Notes: generated by a model from the letters alone, not told the origin. A stretch of DNA of 64,000 bases from Elysia chlorotica (GCA_003991915.1 RQTK01000226.1:25945-89944), one strand, 5' to 3'; counted from the stretch's first letter, positions 37,001 to 45,235 are shown. Numbers and translations are program-made.

Positions 37001-37760
37001 ATGGACAAAACAGATAGTTTTAAAAGTCAATCGAAACATTATTTATTTTTACTCTTTCACATTGCATTCTAAAACATATATTTCATATTTTTTTCATTGT
37101 CATAAGCATAGTTTAAAAATTTGTTTTGGATATTATTTTATTTGCACCTCTAGCATATTTATCCTCATGCTAAAATTTTATTGGTTTGCGTTTTGTATAA
37201 TATATATAAAATTATATTAATGTTTTATACAACTGTATTGGCACATAGAGCATTGCTTTTTCTTTGAATATGTGCAATATAAAATTAATGCAATTCTTCA
37301 TTATTTTTATTAGCTTCTACTGGGGAATAACTGAAATATTACTGTTTATTACTCCATCAGGAATAAAAGCATATCCCACTGACCTCGAATAAGCGTACAC
37401 TAAGAAAATTTGACTAAAATATAAGGATGCAAGTAACAGAATTATGTATAGTGTTTAACTTAAATGTTGGGGGTTGACATTGACAATGATCACACTTTGA
37501 ATGTATAGAAAATTAGACAGTGTAGAAAATTTGGTCCAGTAGTAACAATTGAACAATTTCTGTAGTAGAATTGATCACCTCTTGACAGTGAAGGCAGAGC
37601 ATGCTGTGTGGAAGATCTCATCCAACCAATCAATTTCATCCTGCAGGTTCTCAAACAAGGCACTCTGCAGGCCCTGGCACTCGCTCAGCATGTCGCGGAA
37701 GAAAGCACACTCTAGTATAACTTTGTCGGCCATGTTAGACAGTCAGTCTCACCCGCTTCC
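13110..37760 (-). CDS. INCENP: INCENP, inner centromere protein, 17 coding exons
   Basis: Scaffold of the chromosomal passenger complex: it binds survivin and borealin with its N-terminus and activates Aurora B with its C-terminal IN-box. The conceptual protein is 924 aa after allowing for one extra base in exon 5; human is about 918. Seen in order: an N-terminal helix (MADKVILECAF..); MPKTPSAKN near residue 58, matching human MPKTPSQKN with the CDK1-site Thr; a long disordered Ser/Thr/Lys-rich part; a charged Glu/Lys/Arg helix at about 511-800; SSYEMTP; DDSTDDEEAPKKRIPDWA; and the IN-box ending RYKQRTSSAIWNTPPLKYC. The TSS Aurora B site is at about 911-913. Exons by descending coordinate: 37733-37579, 36723-36574, 34392-33906, 33201-33133, 30758-30441, 28517-28434, 28024-27940, 27115-27077, 24244-24098, 22098-21983, 20484-20317, 20063-19988, 19017-18812, 18133-18025, 15819-15575, 13632-13496 and 13294-13110. 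An acceptor at 37761-37762 implies an upstream 5' UTR exon. Confidence 0.95.
13496..13632 (-). CDS. INCENP: INCENP exon 16: start of IN-box region
   Basis: Acceptor GCCTACAG, donor ATGG|GTGAGT. Encodes SSYEMTPAKIY, then YGLDDKESDDSTDDEEAPKK and RIPDWAMG, matching the human YQMTP..[20 protein letters not shown] block. Confidence 0.96.
13735..15250 (+). repeat. Interspersed element RepA, copy 1
   Basis: About 1.5 kb, matching 31075-32300 in the same orientation and 47665-49150 inverted. Shared landmarks: CTAGAACTAAGAAG start, GGTCTGGCACGGGTGACTGG, TTTCTTTCCTGCAGGTGAT, two tRNA-like modules on the opposite strand (near 14300-14390 and 14440-14535), and a TTTCTCGCGTGATAGAAAAA end. No long frame. 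Confidence 0.85.
15575..15819 (-). CDS. INCENP: INCENP exon 15: end of charged helix and linker
   Basis: Acceptor CCCGTTCAG, donor AACAG|GTCAGT. Begins EQERLYLREQELQKQRELAA and passes into a low-complexity linker holding an imperfect tandem peptide, LNTTHTLNTTHTLNTSK. Confidence 0.92.
15945..16030 (-). repeat. SINE core fragment
   Basis: Reverse complement carries GTCAGTGTCAGTTTAATGTG, the core shared with the full SINE at 59406-59665. Confidence 0.6.
18025..18133 (-). CDS. INCENP: INCENP exon 14: charged helix
   Basis: Acceptor GTCCTACAG, donor CAAATG|GTAAGA. Encodes ENQMLQERLERERQEKEKKA and continues in the same E/K/R pattern, with no helix breakers. Confidence 0.94.
18210..18310. repeat. 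41-bp tandem duplication
   Basis: Two copies of GAGAGACCCCAGATGGxGCA with flanks and a partial third, inside an INCENP intron. Confidence 0.8.
18812..19017 (-). CDS. INCENP: INCENP exon 13: charged helix
   Basis: Acceptor TTGCGCAG, donor GGAGAG|GTGAGT. Starts EEEARQQEMLLLKKRRQEEL and runs 68 codons of alternating acidic and basic residues. Confidence 0.95.
19150..19245 (+). repeat. SINE core fragment
   Basis: Contains GTCAGTGTCAGTATAATGTT and a downstream CTGCTATCC, parts of the SINE core; no tRNA head. Confidence 0.5.
19988..20063 (-). CDS. INCENP: INCENP exon 12: charged helix
   Basis: Acceptor CCTGGCAG, donor GAGCAG|GTACTG. Encodes QKKQMEADLRRKQEEEERQK then KILEQ. Phase agrees with exons 11 and 13. 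Confidence 0.93.
20230..20300 (-). repeat. SINE core fragment
   Basis: Reverse complement reads GTCAATGTCAGTGTAATATG followed by AGTCCTGGTATCCCC, as in the SINE core. Confidence 0.55.
20317..20484 (-). CDS. INCENP: INCENP exon 11: charged helix
   Basis: Acceptor TTTCTTCAG, donor AGCAGAG|GTAATC. Encodes DREERFQKVAALRQEQEDKK through ANKAKLQEDKEREEAEKRKQ. Confidence 0.95.
21631..21740. repeat. 55-bp tandem duplication
   Basis: Two near-identical copies of TTGATGAATTCACAATGTGT and the 35 bases after it. Confidence 0.93.
21983..22098 (-). CDS. INCENP: INCENP exon 10: start of charged helix
   Basis: Acceptor CTGTTCACAG, donor AAAGAG|GTAAGA. Encodes SIFNFEQKKRQLVEKENKEK and onward, matching human CSFVEKERQRLENLRRKEE. 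Confidence 0.94.
22735..23262 (+). repeat. Interspersed element RepB, copy 1
   Basis: About 530 bp collinear with 35375-35912. Shared landmarks: CATTTCATTAAGGAATAAACATG, CCTAATTATCAATAAGCTT, AGTTTGGCCAAAG and GACTGGATGAAGA. No coding frame. Both copies sit in INCENP introns. Confidence 0.85.
23500..23840 (-). pseudogene. Non-LTR retrotransposon RNase H and C-terminal fragment
   Basis: The minus strand reads DPGHINITGNERAGKLVKQG, matching WxPGHxxIxGNExADxLAKxG of retrotransposon RNase H. The Trp codon is one frame away, and the downstream GPDPPHIFLTLESYALKTF (compare EHILLxCPLY) is in another frame. Decayed and 5'-truncated. Confidence 0.65.
24098..24244 (-). CDS. INCENP: INCENP exon 9
   Basis: Acceptor TTTTTGCCAG, donor CCGCAG|GTCGGT. 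Encodes ASRPFKLANSQRLMSS through MSAVRTTFLKTTPSPQRGPQ, which follows the human RPLRTFLHTVQRNQML..SVMKSFIKRNTP order. Confidence 0.9.
24947..25015. repeat. (GA)n microsatellite
   Basis: About 33 GA units in an INCENP intron. Confidence 0.95.
26581..26668. repeat. 44-bp tandem duplication
   Basis: Two copies of ATGCAACCTCTTCAAGCAAA and the next 24 bases, differing at one or two positions. Confidence 0.93.
27077..27115 (-). CDS. INCENP: INCENP exon 8 (short, acceptor uncertain)
   Basis: The donor GCGG|GTAAGT is clear. The acceptor region reads TTCCAGAGAG. Using the last AG gives 39 nt in phase 0 on both sides (LSPYPRRHLLEMR). Using the first AG (exon end 27119) gives RAKPLSTSSPIRNA, which looks more like human RSKTPSSPCPAS but breaks the phase with exon 9. 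I report the phase-consistent version. Confidence 0.6.
27350..27430 (+). repeat. SINE core fragment
   Basis: Contains TTGGTGTCAGTATAATGTGA followed by CCGGCTCAGATAGGAGTC, nearly identical to the core at 59.5 kb. Confidence 0.65.
27940..28024 (-). CDS. INCENP: INCENP exon 7
   Basis: Acceptor TTTCTGCAG, donor CTGCTG|GTGAGT. Encodes GSKRVIEHGRGVSPAPKRAR then SNVGEELL; basic and disordered. Confidence 0.87.
28434..28517 (-). CDS. INCENP: INCENP exon 6
   Basis: Acceptor GTTTTCACAG. Of two donors, GTTAG|GTCAGA leaves the two bases needed by exon 7. Encodes SVEQTSENTDTTSENSETIP then GSPRTSV; Ser/Thr-rich. Confidence 0.85.
28678..28745. repeat. Short element with CAGTGGGACCCG end; related copy at 29288-29352
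   Basis: Shares CCCGCTTCAGGAGAGCCTGA and a following TAAAACA..TTCTTGA with 29288-29352. It starts TA|CAGTGGGACC, like the end of a Tc1/mariner-pogo type element. Confidence 0.55.
29240..30294. mobile_element. Pogo-like non-autonomous element, 1055 bp
   Basis: Begins TA|CAGTGGACATCC and ends GGTCCACTG|TA: short terminal inverted repeats flanked by the TA target duplication typical of the Tc1/mariner/pogo superfamily. No transposase frame was recognised. The interior holds CT-rich low-complexity DNA (29690-29800) and a GA run (29964-30010). Confidence 0.5.
30441..30758 (-). CDS. INCENP: INCENP exon 5 with one-base frame disruption
   Basis: Acceptor CTTCTACAG. It opens in phase 0 as NESTQDAGPDMETDTQTAPT and stays open through GRSTRTRARLQKEK. 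That frame then meets TAG at 30489-30487. The exon's last part makes sense only in the neighbouring frame, AGRTTRTRQRAQKDKKQAAQ, which also gives the two-base overhang that exon 6 requires. One extra base (or two missing) near 30520-30540 is implied. Whether this is assembly error, allele or true mutation cannot be told here. Confidence 0.8.
31075..32300 (+). repeat. Interspersed element RepA, copy 2
   Basis: Collinear with 13735-15250 over most of its length, with internal deletions; same GGCACGGGTGACTGGGTGTG and TTTCTTTCCTGCAGGTGATC landmarks. Confidence 0.85.
32625..32825 (+). repeat. Interspersed element RepC, copy 1
   Basis: About 180 bp matching 56105-56282: CACACATGCTGTGCAGGTTG, CTTGTGCTAGCAC, AAAATAGTGTGCACACAAG. 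A shorter relative is at 34640-34705. Confidence 0.8.
33133..33201 (-). CDS. INCENP: INCENP exon 4
   Basis: Acceptor TTATCTTAG, donor CAGCAG|GTGAGT. Encodes EPPQDSPAPKQTRTRLRLKK QQQ in 23 codons, phase 0 at both ends. Confidence 0.85.
33906..34392 (-). CDS. INCENP: INCENP exon 3
   Basis: Acceptor TTTCTGCAG, donor GTTAAG|GTAAGG. The longest exon (162 codons), Ser/Lys/Asn-rich and probably disordered. It contains basic patches (RKCRTSKNVPKAKSAPKQRK) and several SP/TP sites, including EILSPIASP and RILTPQ. Confidence 0.9.
34640..34705 (+). repeat. RepC partial copy
   Basis: CCAAAATAGTGCAGGCACAAGG..AATCATGCAATGTGAAAAGG matches the 3' half of RepC. Confidence 0.6.
35375..35912 (+). repeat. Interspersed element RepB, copy 2
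   Basis: Collinear with 22735-23262; see that entry for landmarks. Followed within 30 bp by a tRNA-like sequence. Confidence 0.85.
35938..36036 (+). repeat. tRNA-like sequence (Ser/Leu type), probable SINE head
   Basis: Box A-like TGGCAGAGTGGTTAAG and box B GGTTCGATCCC are at normal spacing. Between them is a perfect hairpin, ATTCGCC-TTGGCAA-GGCGAAT, with a seven-base loop, and a long variable arm. Sequences at the acceptor positions do not pair, so it is a derived copy rather than a working tRNA gene. Confidence 0.6.
36574..36723 (-). CDS. INCENP: INCENP exon 2 (MPKTP motif)
   Basis: Acceptor GTATTTGCAG. Of two overlapping donors, GATGAAGT|GTAAGT leaves the two bases needed by exon 3. Encodes SKKLEQMPKTPSAKNKMQNR and onward, very close to human FSKEPELMPKTPSQKN. 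Confidence 0.93.
37579..37733 (-). CDS. INCENP: INCENP exon 1: start and centromere module
   Basis: ATG at 37733, 27 nt after an acceptor (TTTCCCCCCCAG); donor AAGAG|GTGATC. Encodes MADKVILECAFFRDMLSECQ, then FENLQDEIDWLDEIF, equivalent to the human helix that bundles with survivin and borealin (compare LVWLEEI). Confidence 0.93.
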
Positions 37761-37762
37761 CT

Positions 37763-40700
37763 GGGGGGGAAACAATAAAAATAGGTCAGAGACCACAAAG
37801 CTTTTACATTAAACTTCCTTTTGTTTCCAATGAATACATAATACTGGAAGAAAAAAAAACAATCCTACCTACAGGGTTAAGACTTCTTTTAGTTCTGAAC
37901 ATTGTAACAATTACAATACCAGTTCTGGAACGTTGATACTATCTTGGACAATTGGAAAGCAAGAAATAATCGCAATAATAAAATCACATTTATTTAGCAT
38001 TTTCCATTTTTAAATGTTAAAATCTCAAATCGTGTCACACGTTTACCACTGCAAATGTGTAAAATCATCAAACTTACCTGTAAATGTCAGAATACAGAAT
38101 AGAGAAATCTTTATTAATCCCTCAAGGGGAAATTAAAGTACACTCTCTTCATACAACACATAAAATGTAAAAGTTTACAACGATACAAAAATAAAAAAGG
38201 TAGAATTTTGACATAAGATTAATAATATTATACATACTATACATTACTATGTAGATCATAATATCACAGCTCGAGTTACTGAGCGAAAGAAATAACTCAT
38301 GTCATGTCAAAGTTATAAATCATACATAAAAATTATTACATGTACAAAAATGAGCAAGCAAATATAAACATCTCTATACTATTTAAGAAGCCTTCTTAGT
38401 TCTAGTCAAGTATAATTAGGAATTGCTGTAAAAGGTTTTCTATGTGGTAAAGAATCATTTTCTTTTTACGATATAGATCAAGGTAAAAAAGAAATTCAGT
38501 ATGTTGGTTCTGGCCCGCGGTATCCTAAATTCTGAGCAAACTAGAGGTTAGCTACTCTGTATGCTTGTACAAAGAAAGCATACACTGCGTGGAATGGTAA
38601 TTCATCTTTACCAACTTATAAATCCAAGTGAATGTTTATCTTTTCTACAGAATAATTTACAAAGCCGGTATAAACAGATATAGATCTAATCAACATACTT
38701 CTACTTTCAAAACACTAAAATTACATCGCTGATTTTGGGTCAATGGCTCATTGTGATCTTGCCTTAGAAAAAGAGTTGGGAAGCATTGTACTAAGCTGGC
38801 AGCATGTGAAGGGACTCTGTGAGAGACTGTCATGTCAGTCAGCATTCGGATAGTAATTTAGAGGACAAAGAGCCATAATCACACGGTATTGCTAAGATTA
38901 AGAAGAACCAAACTAGACCTAGAACTTCTAGATCTAGCTGCATGGGTGATTTGATGGGCTTTCAAAAACTTTCATAACACACAATGTTAACGTCACAGGG
39001 CATAGATCATTCGTACATTTAATATTTGCTTTTTTAGGAACAGGAACTATGTGAGATGTTTCCACGCCCATGGAATCTGACAGCTTGTTAGAGATAAAAT
39101 AAAAATATAAGATAGAATAATGTATAGTTGATCTGCGTGAAATTTATAACGTTATTTAAAACGTTATATTTGTTTCAAAATCATGTCATACATACGACGC
39201 AAAGTACATTTGCAAGATTAAAAGTCATTTACCAAACATTTTAGAGGACAGTGTGTACTCTAGATCTGATCTAGGCTCTATTTTAAGAAAATTAAAGTAC
39301 ATTTTATTCTATTTAGTTCACATTAGAGGGGACAAATTACAACATTTGAAAAGAAAAGTAGCCTAATTTTTGGTTTAGAAAAAAAAATCTCTCTCATTTA
39401 GTTTAATATTCTGGTTAATTTGAAAAGAAAAAGAAAATCACAGGGAGGGATTTATTATTTCACTGACCCAACCAGTAGGAAAAACATGTAGTTGAACCGG
39501 TACCTCTCAATAAAGGCAGCTCTCTAGTGCTTAACCTTTGGATCAACTTCCTGAGAGAGACAGAGAAAGAGGGAGAGAGGGAGGGAGGAAGGAGGGTCCT
39601 GATGAGTATAGGCTAAACCATACAAGTCCTTGAAATAATTTTTCGCATTATGTTTGTACTTCTAAGCAAACGGATAGTTCCCAATTATACTGATCTTCCT
39701 TACCTTTTATACTTATGGTCTACTTAAAAAATTACGGAATTGAGGCTAAGAAGAGGTCCTCGGTTAACTTAAATCAAGTACTCCGTGTGATCAGCCAAAA
39801 GTGTTACCTAGTGAGGGGCTAGCTACTAGTACTAGATCTACGTCGGAGTGTAGATATTGAAGTGTGGCTGCAAAGTCTGCAGTGCCAAGTGGAGTGTTCA
39901 GGTAAAGATGTGAAATCACATGGGCAGTTAAGATTTGACATTATTATGAAGAATGAAAACACCACAATAAAAATGTAAAAAGCTACTCAATGTGCATTTA
40001 GTGTGTATACATTTTTTTTTTAGCTTGCTCTATCGCACAGCACAGGTTTGCCTTAGTAGATCTAGATTCTAGTAAGAAAGTAGAAATTGGAAGTTTACTG
40101 CGCGTCAGAAAAAGGCACGCACTTATTTTGAAGGATATTGTTATAAGTCAATAAGATGTGAACCAGTTTGTTCGAAGAAAGTGGAAAAATACACACATTA
40201 TGGCCTAAAAATAAAAGCCAAAAAGAATCACTTCGTGACATTTTAATTTCAAGCCAAGCCCAATATAATATTGATTCAATGTAGGATCTATTCCTATATT
40301 AGTAGAGATCCACATTAAAAAGTGCGGTATCTAAGCGAAATCTATATTAAACCTACCAAAAAATATGAACACGATTATTTTATCAAGAGGTCTTGTGAAT
40401 TAGACCTCTCTGATTTACTTTAGCTTGGAGGTTTCCGTTTCGCCTCCAAATTACTTGTCGGCCATGTTTTGTCTGTGTCAAGTTTGAACTTCGGTGCCAG
40501 TGGTGATGTATCCAATGGGTTTAAGATTGCCAGGATTTTTTACAAAATATAAGTTATAAATATTTTTAAGTGCAAACAAAAAAAAAAAATTACAAATCGT
40601 ATTAATAGGCCTAGAACAAATTAAGAAAAAAATTCAGTTGACATTATTCAGCTGAAATTATATCAAATCTGAAAAATAATTGAAAAGCTTATTACCAAGG

Positions 40701-41030
40701 CGTCCAAAAATATTTTTGGAAGCCTCGCTTATTACTAATAAAAAAAAAACTGAAGCGCTAAGCTAAATATGTTGTAAACCTGAAAGTGATCCCTCAAATG
40801 GCAGACTGTAGATCGGTCAGTGGGTTACGTTTTTAATTTTATTTGTAGGCCTAGTAAATTTATGTACATGTATGAGAGATACGCGTCCTCCCCTACGACT
40901 CAGCCGAGGCTATCTGAAACTTATCTGGTATCCTCGGGCTCAGCACATAAAATAATGGTTGACAGTGTTAGCCACCGCTGATTATATTTATTGGAAATAA
41001 ATCAGACGTTTAACTAGGAGTGAGCTGAAA
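37763..41030. other. Intergenic or INCENP 5' intron
   Basis: AT-rich. At 38101-38145 the sequence TTTATTAATCCCTCAAGGGG plus AAATT resembles a widespread LINE 3' tail. At 40452-40470 the minus strand has AACATGGCCGACAAG, nearly the same as the INCENP start context. No other coding exon was seen. Confidence 0.55.
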
Positions 41031-41044
41031 CTTCGTTCTATTTT

Positions 41045-41115
41045 AGGGAACCCAGATAGTTCAGTCGCTAGCGCTCTGCATGGGTCCGACTCCCAGGTTT
41101 GTATGATTGGAAGCC
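41045..41115 (+). repeat. tRNA-like fragment
   Basis: AGATAGTTCAGTCGCTAGCG resembles a box A / D-arm and is followed by GGGTCCGACTCCC, but folding is incomplete. Probably a tRNA-derived repeat. Confidence 0.3.
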
Positions 41116-42268
41116 GCGCGCTCTAGGCCATACCAGCTTGCCTTTTTAGTTTTCAATTGTTGGGAAACCTTGATTGTGTTTTTCTCTCTCTTTAAAACGG
41201 AGAACTCAGATCAATGTTGCTTTTATCAGGCCTAGGTGTTTAATAATGCCGGCTGTGGCATATCCTGGTATCCTACATGGTAAATAAGTTTGATTTAAAC
41301 CTTGTTTTCATAATTTGATTCATACAAAGTGATCCTTTTCCCAGTCTAAAAAAATAGACATAAAGTTAAAATTCACATCGACGTAGTAGCGTTAGAGACT
41401 CTAAGAATTGACACACCGAATACAATTCAGAAATTCTTATAGAGGAAGGAAGAGAATTCTCTCCCTCTCTCCGGGTCTAACGTCTCCTAGGTTCCCCTGG
41501 GGGATCCAATACGGCGAATACAATTAAGAAATCTCGAATAGTTTTCTTTTATTACCAATATTTTCAGAAACGTACCAAGAGCCTGCAAAATAATGATAAG
41601 GCACATAAAATACAGAAGCCCAGACCTCCACGTCCGCCTGAATGAGGTATGGGGAAAGAAGTTTTTAAACTCTGTCTGGCATGTGTCAAGTTCAAGGGAA
41701 TAAACTCATTTAATTTTTTCTTCTTAATCTTTTCTAATTGAGGAGATATTCCTCCGACAGTCTTTCCTTGCGGATCCAACTGTCTCAGTTGGAACAAAGT
41801 AACTAAGAGCGTCCTGTGTGGAATTACGCAGAAGATGCAACCTGTAGTTATAGCTGATACTATTGTTGCGTTGATATAGGAGCTTCGTTTTCAACTTTAA
41901 GATATCAACAAACGACGTGAAATTACAAACAATTGTTGAGAAGAAAAGAAGCAAAGGCGAATATTGCGTTCCAATTGATTGCCCTAAATCTAGACAACAC
42001 AATCATGAATCAATTGGGTTGTGTAGCTTTGTAGCTGTTTTTCTTCTATAAGACTCTTTGCGACGATCGGCCCGCTCACGGGGACGCTACTTTAGGGGGC
42101 GAAATTCCATCTAAAAATAGGCTGGTATCTAAAGATAGATCCACCCCTGTTCTAAGCGTGCCGTTCGGTGAGCGTCCGTCATCAGGCCTTGCGAAGGGCT
42201 ATGCTAACGGTACCGGTAGGATGATGTGTTGCGCAACTGGGGGTGTGTTGTAACAGCGCGCAACTGAG

Positions 42269-42334
42269 ACGCCGGCACTAGGCCTACTGTTATGTATTCT
42301 ACTTGAATAAACGCCGGCACTAGGCCTACTGTTA
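42269..42334. repeat. 42-bp tandem duplication
   Basis: ACGCCGGCACTAGGCCTACT plus GTTA occurs at 42269 and again at 42311, each preceded by GAATAA-like or CTGAG sequence. Local G+C is higher than in the flanks. Confidence 0.85.
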
Positions 42335-42511
42335 CCCGCCAGGGCAGCTCACTTCTCGAGACCTTTTGGTCCGTGATGAGAGCCTGAATAAACTTGAAGT
42401 TTTTGACAGTTTAAAGCCAATTCTGTGAAGACTTATTGTATTGTGTCAGTAAATCAATACTTAAATTTTCATTAAAAAAAAAAAAAATGATAACACAAGA
42501 CTAATACTTAC

Positions 42512-42770
42512 ATTTTTTCGACTCTGAACGGACGACGATACAAGCCAAGTCCTAACGTCTTCCAGGTCTAAGCGGGCCGATAGGAAGCCACGACGATACG
42601 AAGAAAATCCAGGGCATTCGAGTTTGACCCAGATATAGGTCAGGAACCCCCCACCTATTCGGTAAGGTTACGCAATCCGGCTGCTGAAAGTAGCGTCCTG
42701 CTACTTCGCAAAGCCTGAAACATGGCAACCTCCATGGAGCCGGTTCTGGACAAAGCATCACTAAACCTGA
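42512..42770 (-). other. Candidate 5' exon with strong donor
   Basis: The minus strand has CGAAAAAAT|GTAAGTATT, a strong 5' splice site, at 42511-42510. Local G+C is raised over about 250 bp upstream. It also contains a short frame, MEVAMFQALRSSRTLLSAAG..TE, that looks like a mitochondrial presequence but stops at TAG. The simplest reading is a non-coding first exon of INCENP; a separate gene is possible. Confidence 0.3.
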
Positions 42771-42775
42771 ATCTT

Positions 42776-42789
42776 TTTTTGCTGTTGTT

Positions 42790-42843
<54 letters not shown>

Positions 42844-42872
42844 ATTATTATTATTATTATTATTATTACATG
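42776..42872. repeat. (TTG)n/(TTA)n microsatellite
   Basis: About 21 TTG units followed by TTA units. Confidence 0.95.
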
Positions 42873-43044
42873 ATTTGGCACTTGCCTTAATACATGCGTA
42901 GAGTAAGAAGCAGCAGGTGGAGAGTACCATAGAAACAAACAAACAACCAAACAAAAAAAAAACAACAAAAAAAAAGCCGTGTTTTGTTGCACACAGATTC
43001 GCACTACGATGTAACATTGTATTGTAACATTACAAGCATAGGCC

Positions 43045-43140
43045 CGCAGCGCATGATGTGCGCCTATGTGCCCCATTTTCATCTTCCAAGTAATAAAATT
43101 CAAGCTCCGCCGTTCTGTGACGTCACTGAGCTATATAGTG
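43045..43140 (+). promoter_or_regulatory. CRE-containing direct repeat, upstream copy
   Basis: Contains the CREB palindrome TGACGTCA at 43118-43125 within GCCGTTCTGTGACGTCACTG. A diverged copy lies at 45148-45235, on the other side of the intronless ankyrin/SOCS gene. It lies about 0.6 kb upstream of that gene's start. Confidence 0.45.
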
Positions 43141-43699
43141 CTGTTAATAGAAATCTGCGATTACAAAATAGTCAAGGGTATCGATAGAGCCCAACTGTGT
43201 TCGTTGCCATATGTCAACAAATGGCGACCATTGACCATGTCCATTGAATGGAGATCACTTTCGCCAATGTGCAAGGCATACATGTATTTGAAACAAATTA
43301 CAAGAACATAACCGCTAAGGACAATCTTAAAATTTTGTCAATTGAATTAAACCTTTATTTAGGATATAGGCCCGTGACTCCCAAAATCAATACAGGCCTA
43401 TCTTTCTGATAGCCGATGTCGAACTTACTTCTTGACAAATCCATCGTTGGAGCGAAACAACTAAGCTGTCTCCTCATAATCATATTTTTTATATTGTTTT
43501 AAAAACTGGATTAAAAAAATATAAAGTTTTAATGTCACTATAATGCATACCAATACTAGGTTGTCTTTCAGTTTAAGCCATGGTCATTTATTCATTACCT
43601 TTTCTTGTTAAAAACAACAAACCAGAGTGTGTTAGTTTGATTCAGTCAAGTTCCTGAGTCTCACAAACGTTGTTCAAAGATGTTTGGTATTTAAATCAG

Positions 43700-44776
43700 A
43701 TGCATTCAAGATGTTCTATACCCTCAGCTCGGATACAAGACTGTGACATAAACCATTGGGTAGTAGGCCCTATGGCTTTCTTTGAAACGTTGTTATATAA
43801 GGCTGTTTCCTCTGGCGACATCAAAGAGTTGCTAGACTTTTTAGACAGAGGTCTAAGTCCAGACTATGCATTCACCAATCCAGATCACAAGGGCAGTCTA
43901 GGCAAAACTCTTCTGGATGTGGCGGTAAGAAAAGCTCAGCATGGGATTGTGAAAACTCTACTGAGCAGAAAGTGCAACCCAAACTTGATGAATGTGGTAG
44001 ATATGGAAAACCATTCCCTAAAATTGAGGCCTTTCCTTAAAAGGGATCGTCTCAAACTGACTGCTGTATTTCCGTGTATTGTGCGATACGAAACAGACAT
44101 GGTAGAGCTCCTAATCCGAGGTGGTTTGGACGTGAACATAACGGACGACCGCGGTTGTTCAGGCTTGTGGCACGCTGTAGACTTGCAGCACTACGCCATG
44201 GTCCGGGCATTTGTGAAGGCTCCAAACTGTGATGTCAACGCCCCCGACGTGACCCGCCTTTGCCCTCTTCATGTAGCTGCGATCCACGCCGATGTGAAAA
44301 TAGCATCATTGCTGATTCGCTACGGAGCCAAAGTGGACGTTAAAACTGTGCGAGGCTCCACGCCACTCATCATTGCGTGTAAGAAAGCAAGCTATGAAAC
44401 AAGTCGTCTACTTCTGCTGAATGGCGCCGATCCCAACCATAAGGGCATCAATGGACACACCCCAATCTCAGCCGTGCTTGAAGCATGTCCAGACCGCCAA
44501 ATTCTGGATATGCTTATTGAGGCAGGGGTGTGTATAGACCATGCAGACATTAGAAAATGCTTAAAGGAAAACCCCCCTTTACTAAAAACATGTCCTGATG
44601 TATTAGACACAATTAAGTTCCTAGCAAGTTATCCAAGACACTTAAAGGTACTGTGTTGTTTAGTTATACGCAAAAGCCTTCTGCACTCAAATTCAGATCT
44701 TCATTTGGTTTTGAAAGTGCAGCAGTTATCTGTACCAAATATTGTGAAGGAGTTTTTACTTTTGAATCATCTTTGA
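43700..44776 (+). CDS. Ankyrin-repeat protein with C-terminal SOCS box (ASB type), intronless
   Basis: Probable substrate receptor of an Elongin BC-Cullin 5 ubiquitin ligase. The frame is open for 358 codons from the ATG at 43700; a second ATG in better context (CCTATGG) at 43772 would give 334 aa. Seen: about seven ankyrin-like repeats spanning residues 29-281, the clearest being LCPLHVAAIHADVKIASLLI and GSTPLIIACKKASYETSRLL, each ending GAxxDV/GADPN. A C-terminal block at 311-356, YPRHLKVLCCLVIRKSLL..LSVPNIVKEFLL, fits the SOCS box: BC-box LxxLCxxxIR, then a Cul5-box-like LSVP. ASB proteins share this architecture. The target is unknown. No introns, unlike its neighbours, so a retrocopy origin is possible, but the frame is intact. 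Confidence 0.88.
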   Translation: MHSRCSIPSARIQDCDINHWVVGPMAFFETLLYKAVSSGDIKELLDFLDRGLSPDYAFTNPDHKGSLGKTLLDVAVRKAQHGIVKTLLSRKCNPNLMNVVDMENHSLKLRPFLKRDRLKLTAVFPCIVRYETDMVELLIRGGLDVNITDDRGCSGLWHAVDLQHYAMVRAFVKAPNCDVNAPDVTRLCPLHVAAIHADVKIASLLIRYGAKVDVKTVRGSTPLIIACKKASYETSRLLLLNGADPNHKGINGHTPISAVLEACPDRQILDMLIEAGVCIDHADIRKCLKENPPLLKTCPDVLDTIKFLASYPRHLKVLCCLVIRKSLLHSNSDLHLVLKVQQLSVPNIVKEFLLLNHL

Positions 44777-44833
44777 GGTAAGGAATGTGGAGATCAGCTT
44801 ACAGGTGTTTGAGCGACATCGATACACTTCATT

Positions 44834-44839
44834 AATAAA
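44834..44839 (+). terminator. Polyadenylation signal AATAAA
   Basis: AATAAA lies 58 bp after the ankyrin/SOCS stop codon, a normal distance. Confidence 0.5.
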
Positions 44840-45147
44840 AAACATTACTACAAAGACTCACAGATCAATTCAACTTGTACTAGAGCTTGTTTTTCTATAG
44901 ATTCCATGTAGGCGCGCAGATAAATAAGCATTGAAGGAGATTTAGATGCTTATGGCAACCATCGTTTATATCTGGCAATGGAGATAAATGAACCTCGGCA
45001 CTCAATCAAAATGATTTGAAGGTTGACTCAAGCTACAGCAGGACACTGACTACCCGTTGACTTCAGCTAACGGTCCAACTCTTTTGAGTGGTTGAGCATT
45101 TCATTAAAAGTTTTTCTTTATCCATGACTTATTAAAGTTTCAGAGGG

Positions 45148-45235
45148 GTGATGCGCGGCTTTGTGCCCCCCTTTTCCTCTCCCAGTACCATTCAAGTTCT
45201 GCCGTGCTGTGACGTCACTGAATTCTAGTAATTGA
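45148..45235 (+). repeat. CRE-containing direct repeat, downstream copy
   Basis: GTGCCCCC, TTCAAGTTCTGCCGTGCTGT and TGACGTCACTGA (palindrome 45210-45217) align with 43045-43140 in the same orientation. Confidence 0.6.

Noticed and set aside
40440-40480. Second INCENP start (ATGGCCGACAAG) as an alternative coding first exon
   Set aside because: Joined to the acceptor at 37760 it runs into a stop; at most it is a 5' UTR feature or chance.
41564-42002. Overlapping minus-strand frames of 77-92 codons
   Set aside because: No recognisable domain, no splice signals in phase; left as intergenic.
42552-43103. Long minus-strand frames rich in Ile/Thr or Asn
   Set aside because: They are readings of the TTG/TTA microsatellite; no splice support or protein-like flanks.
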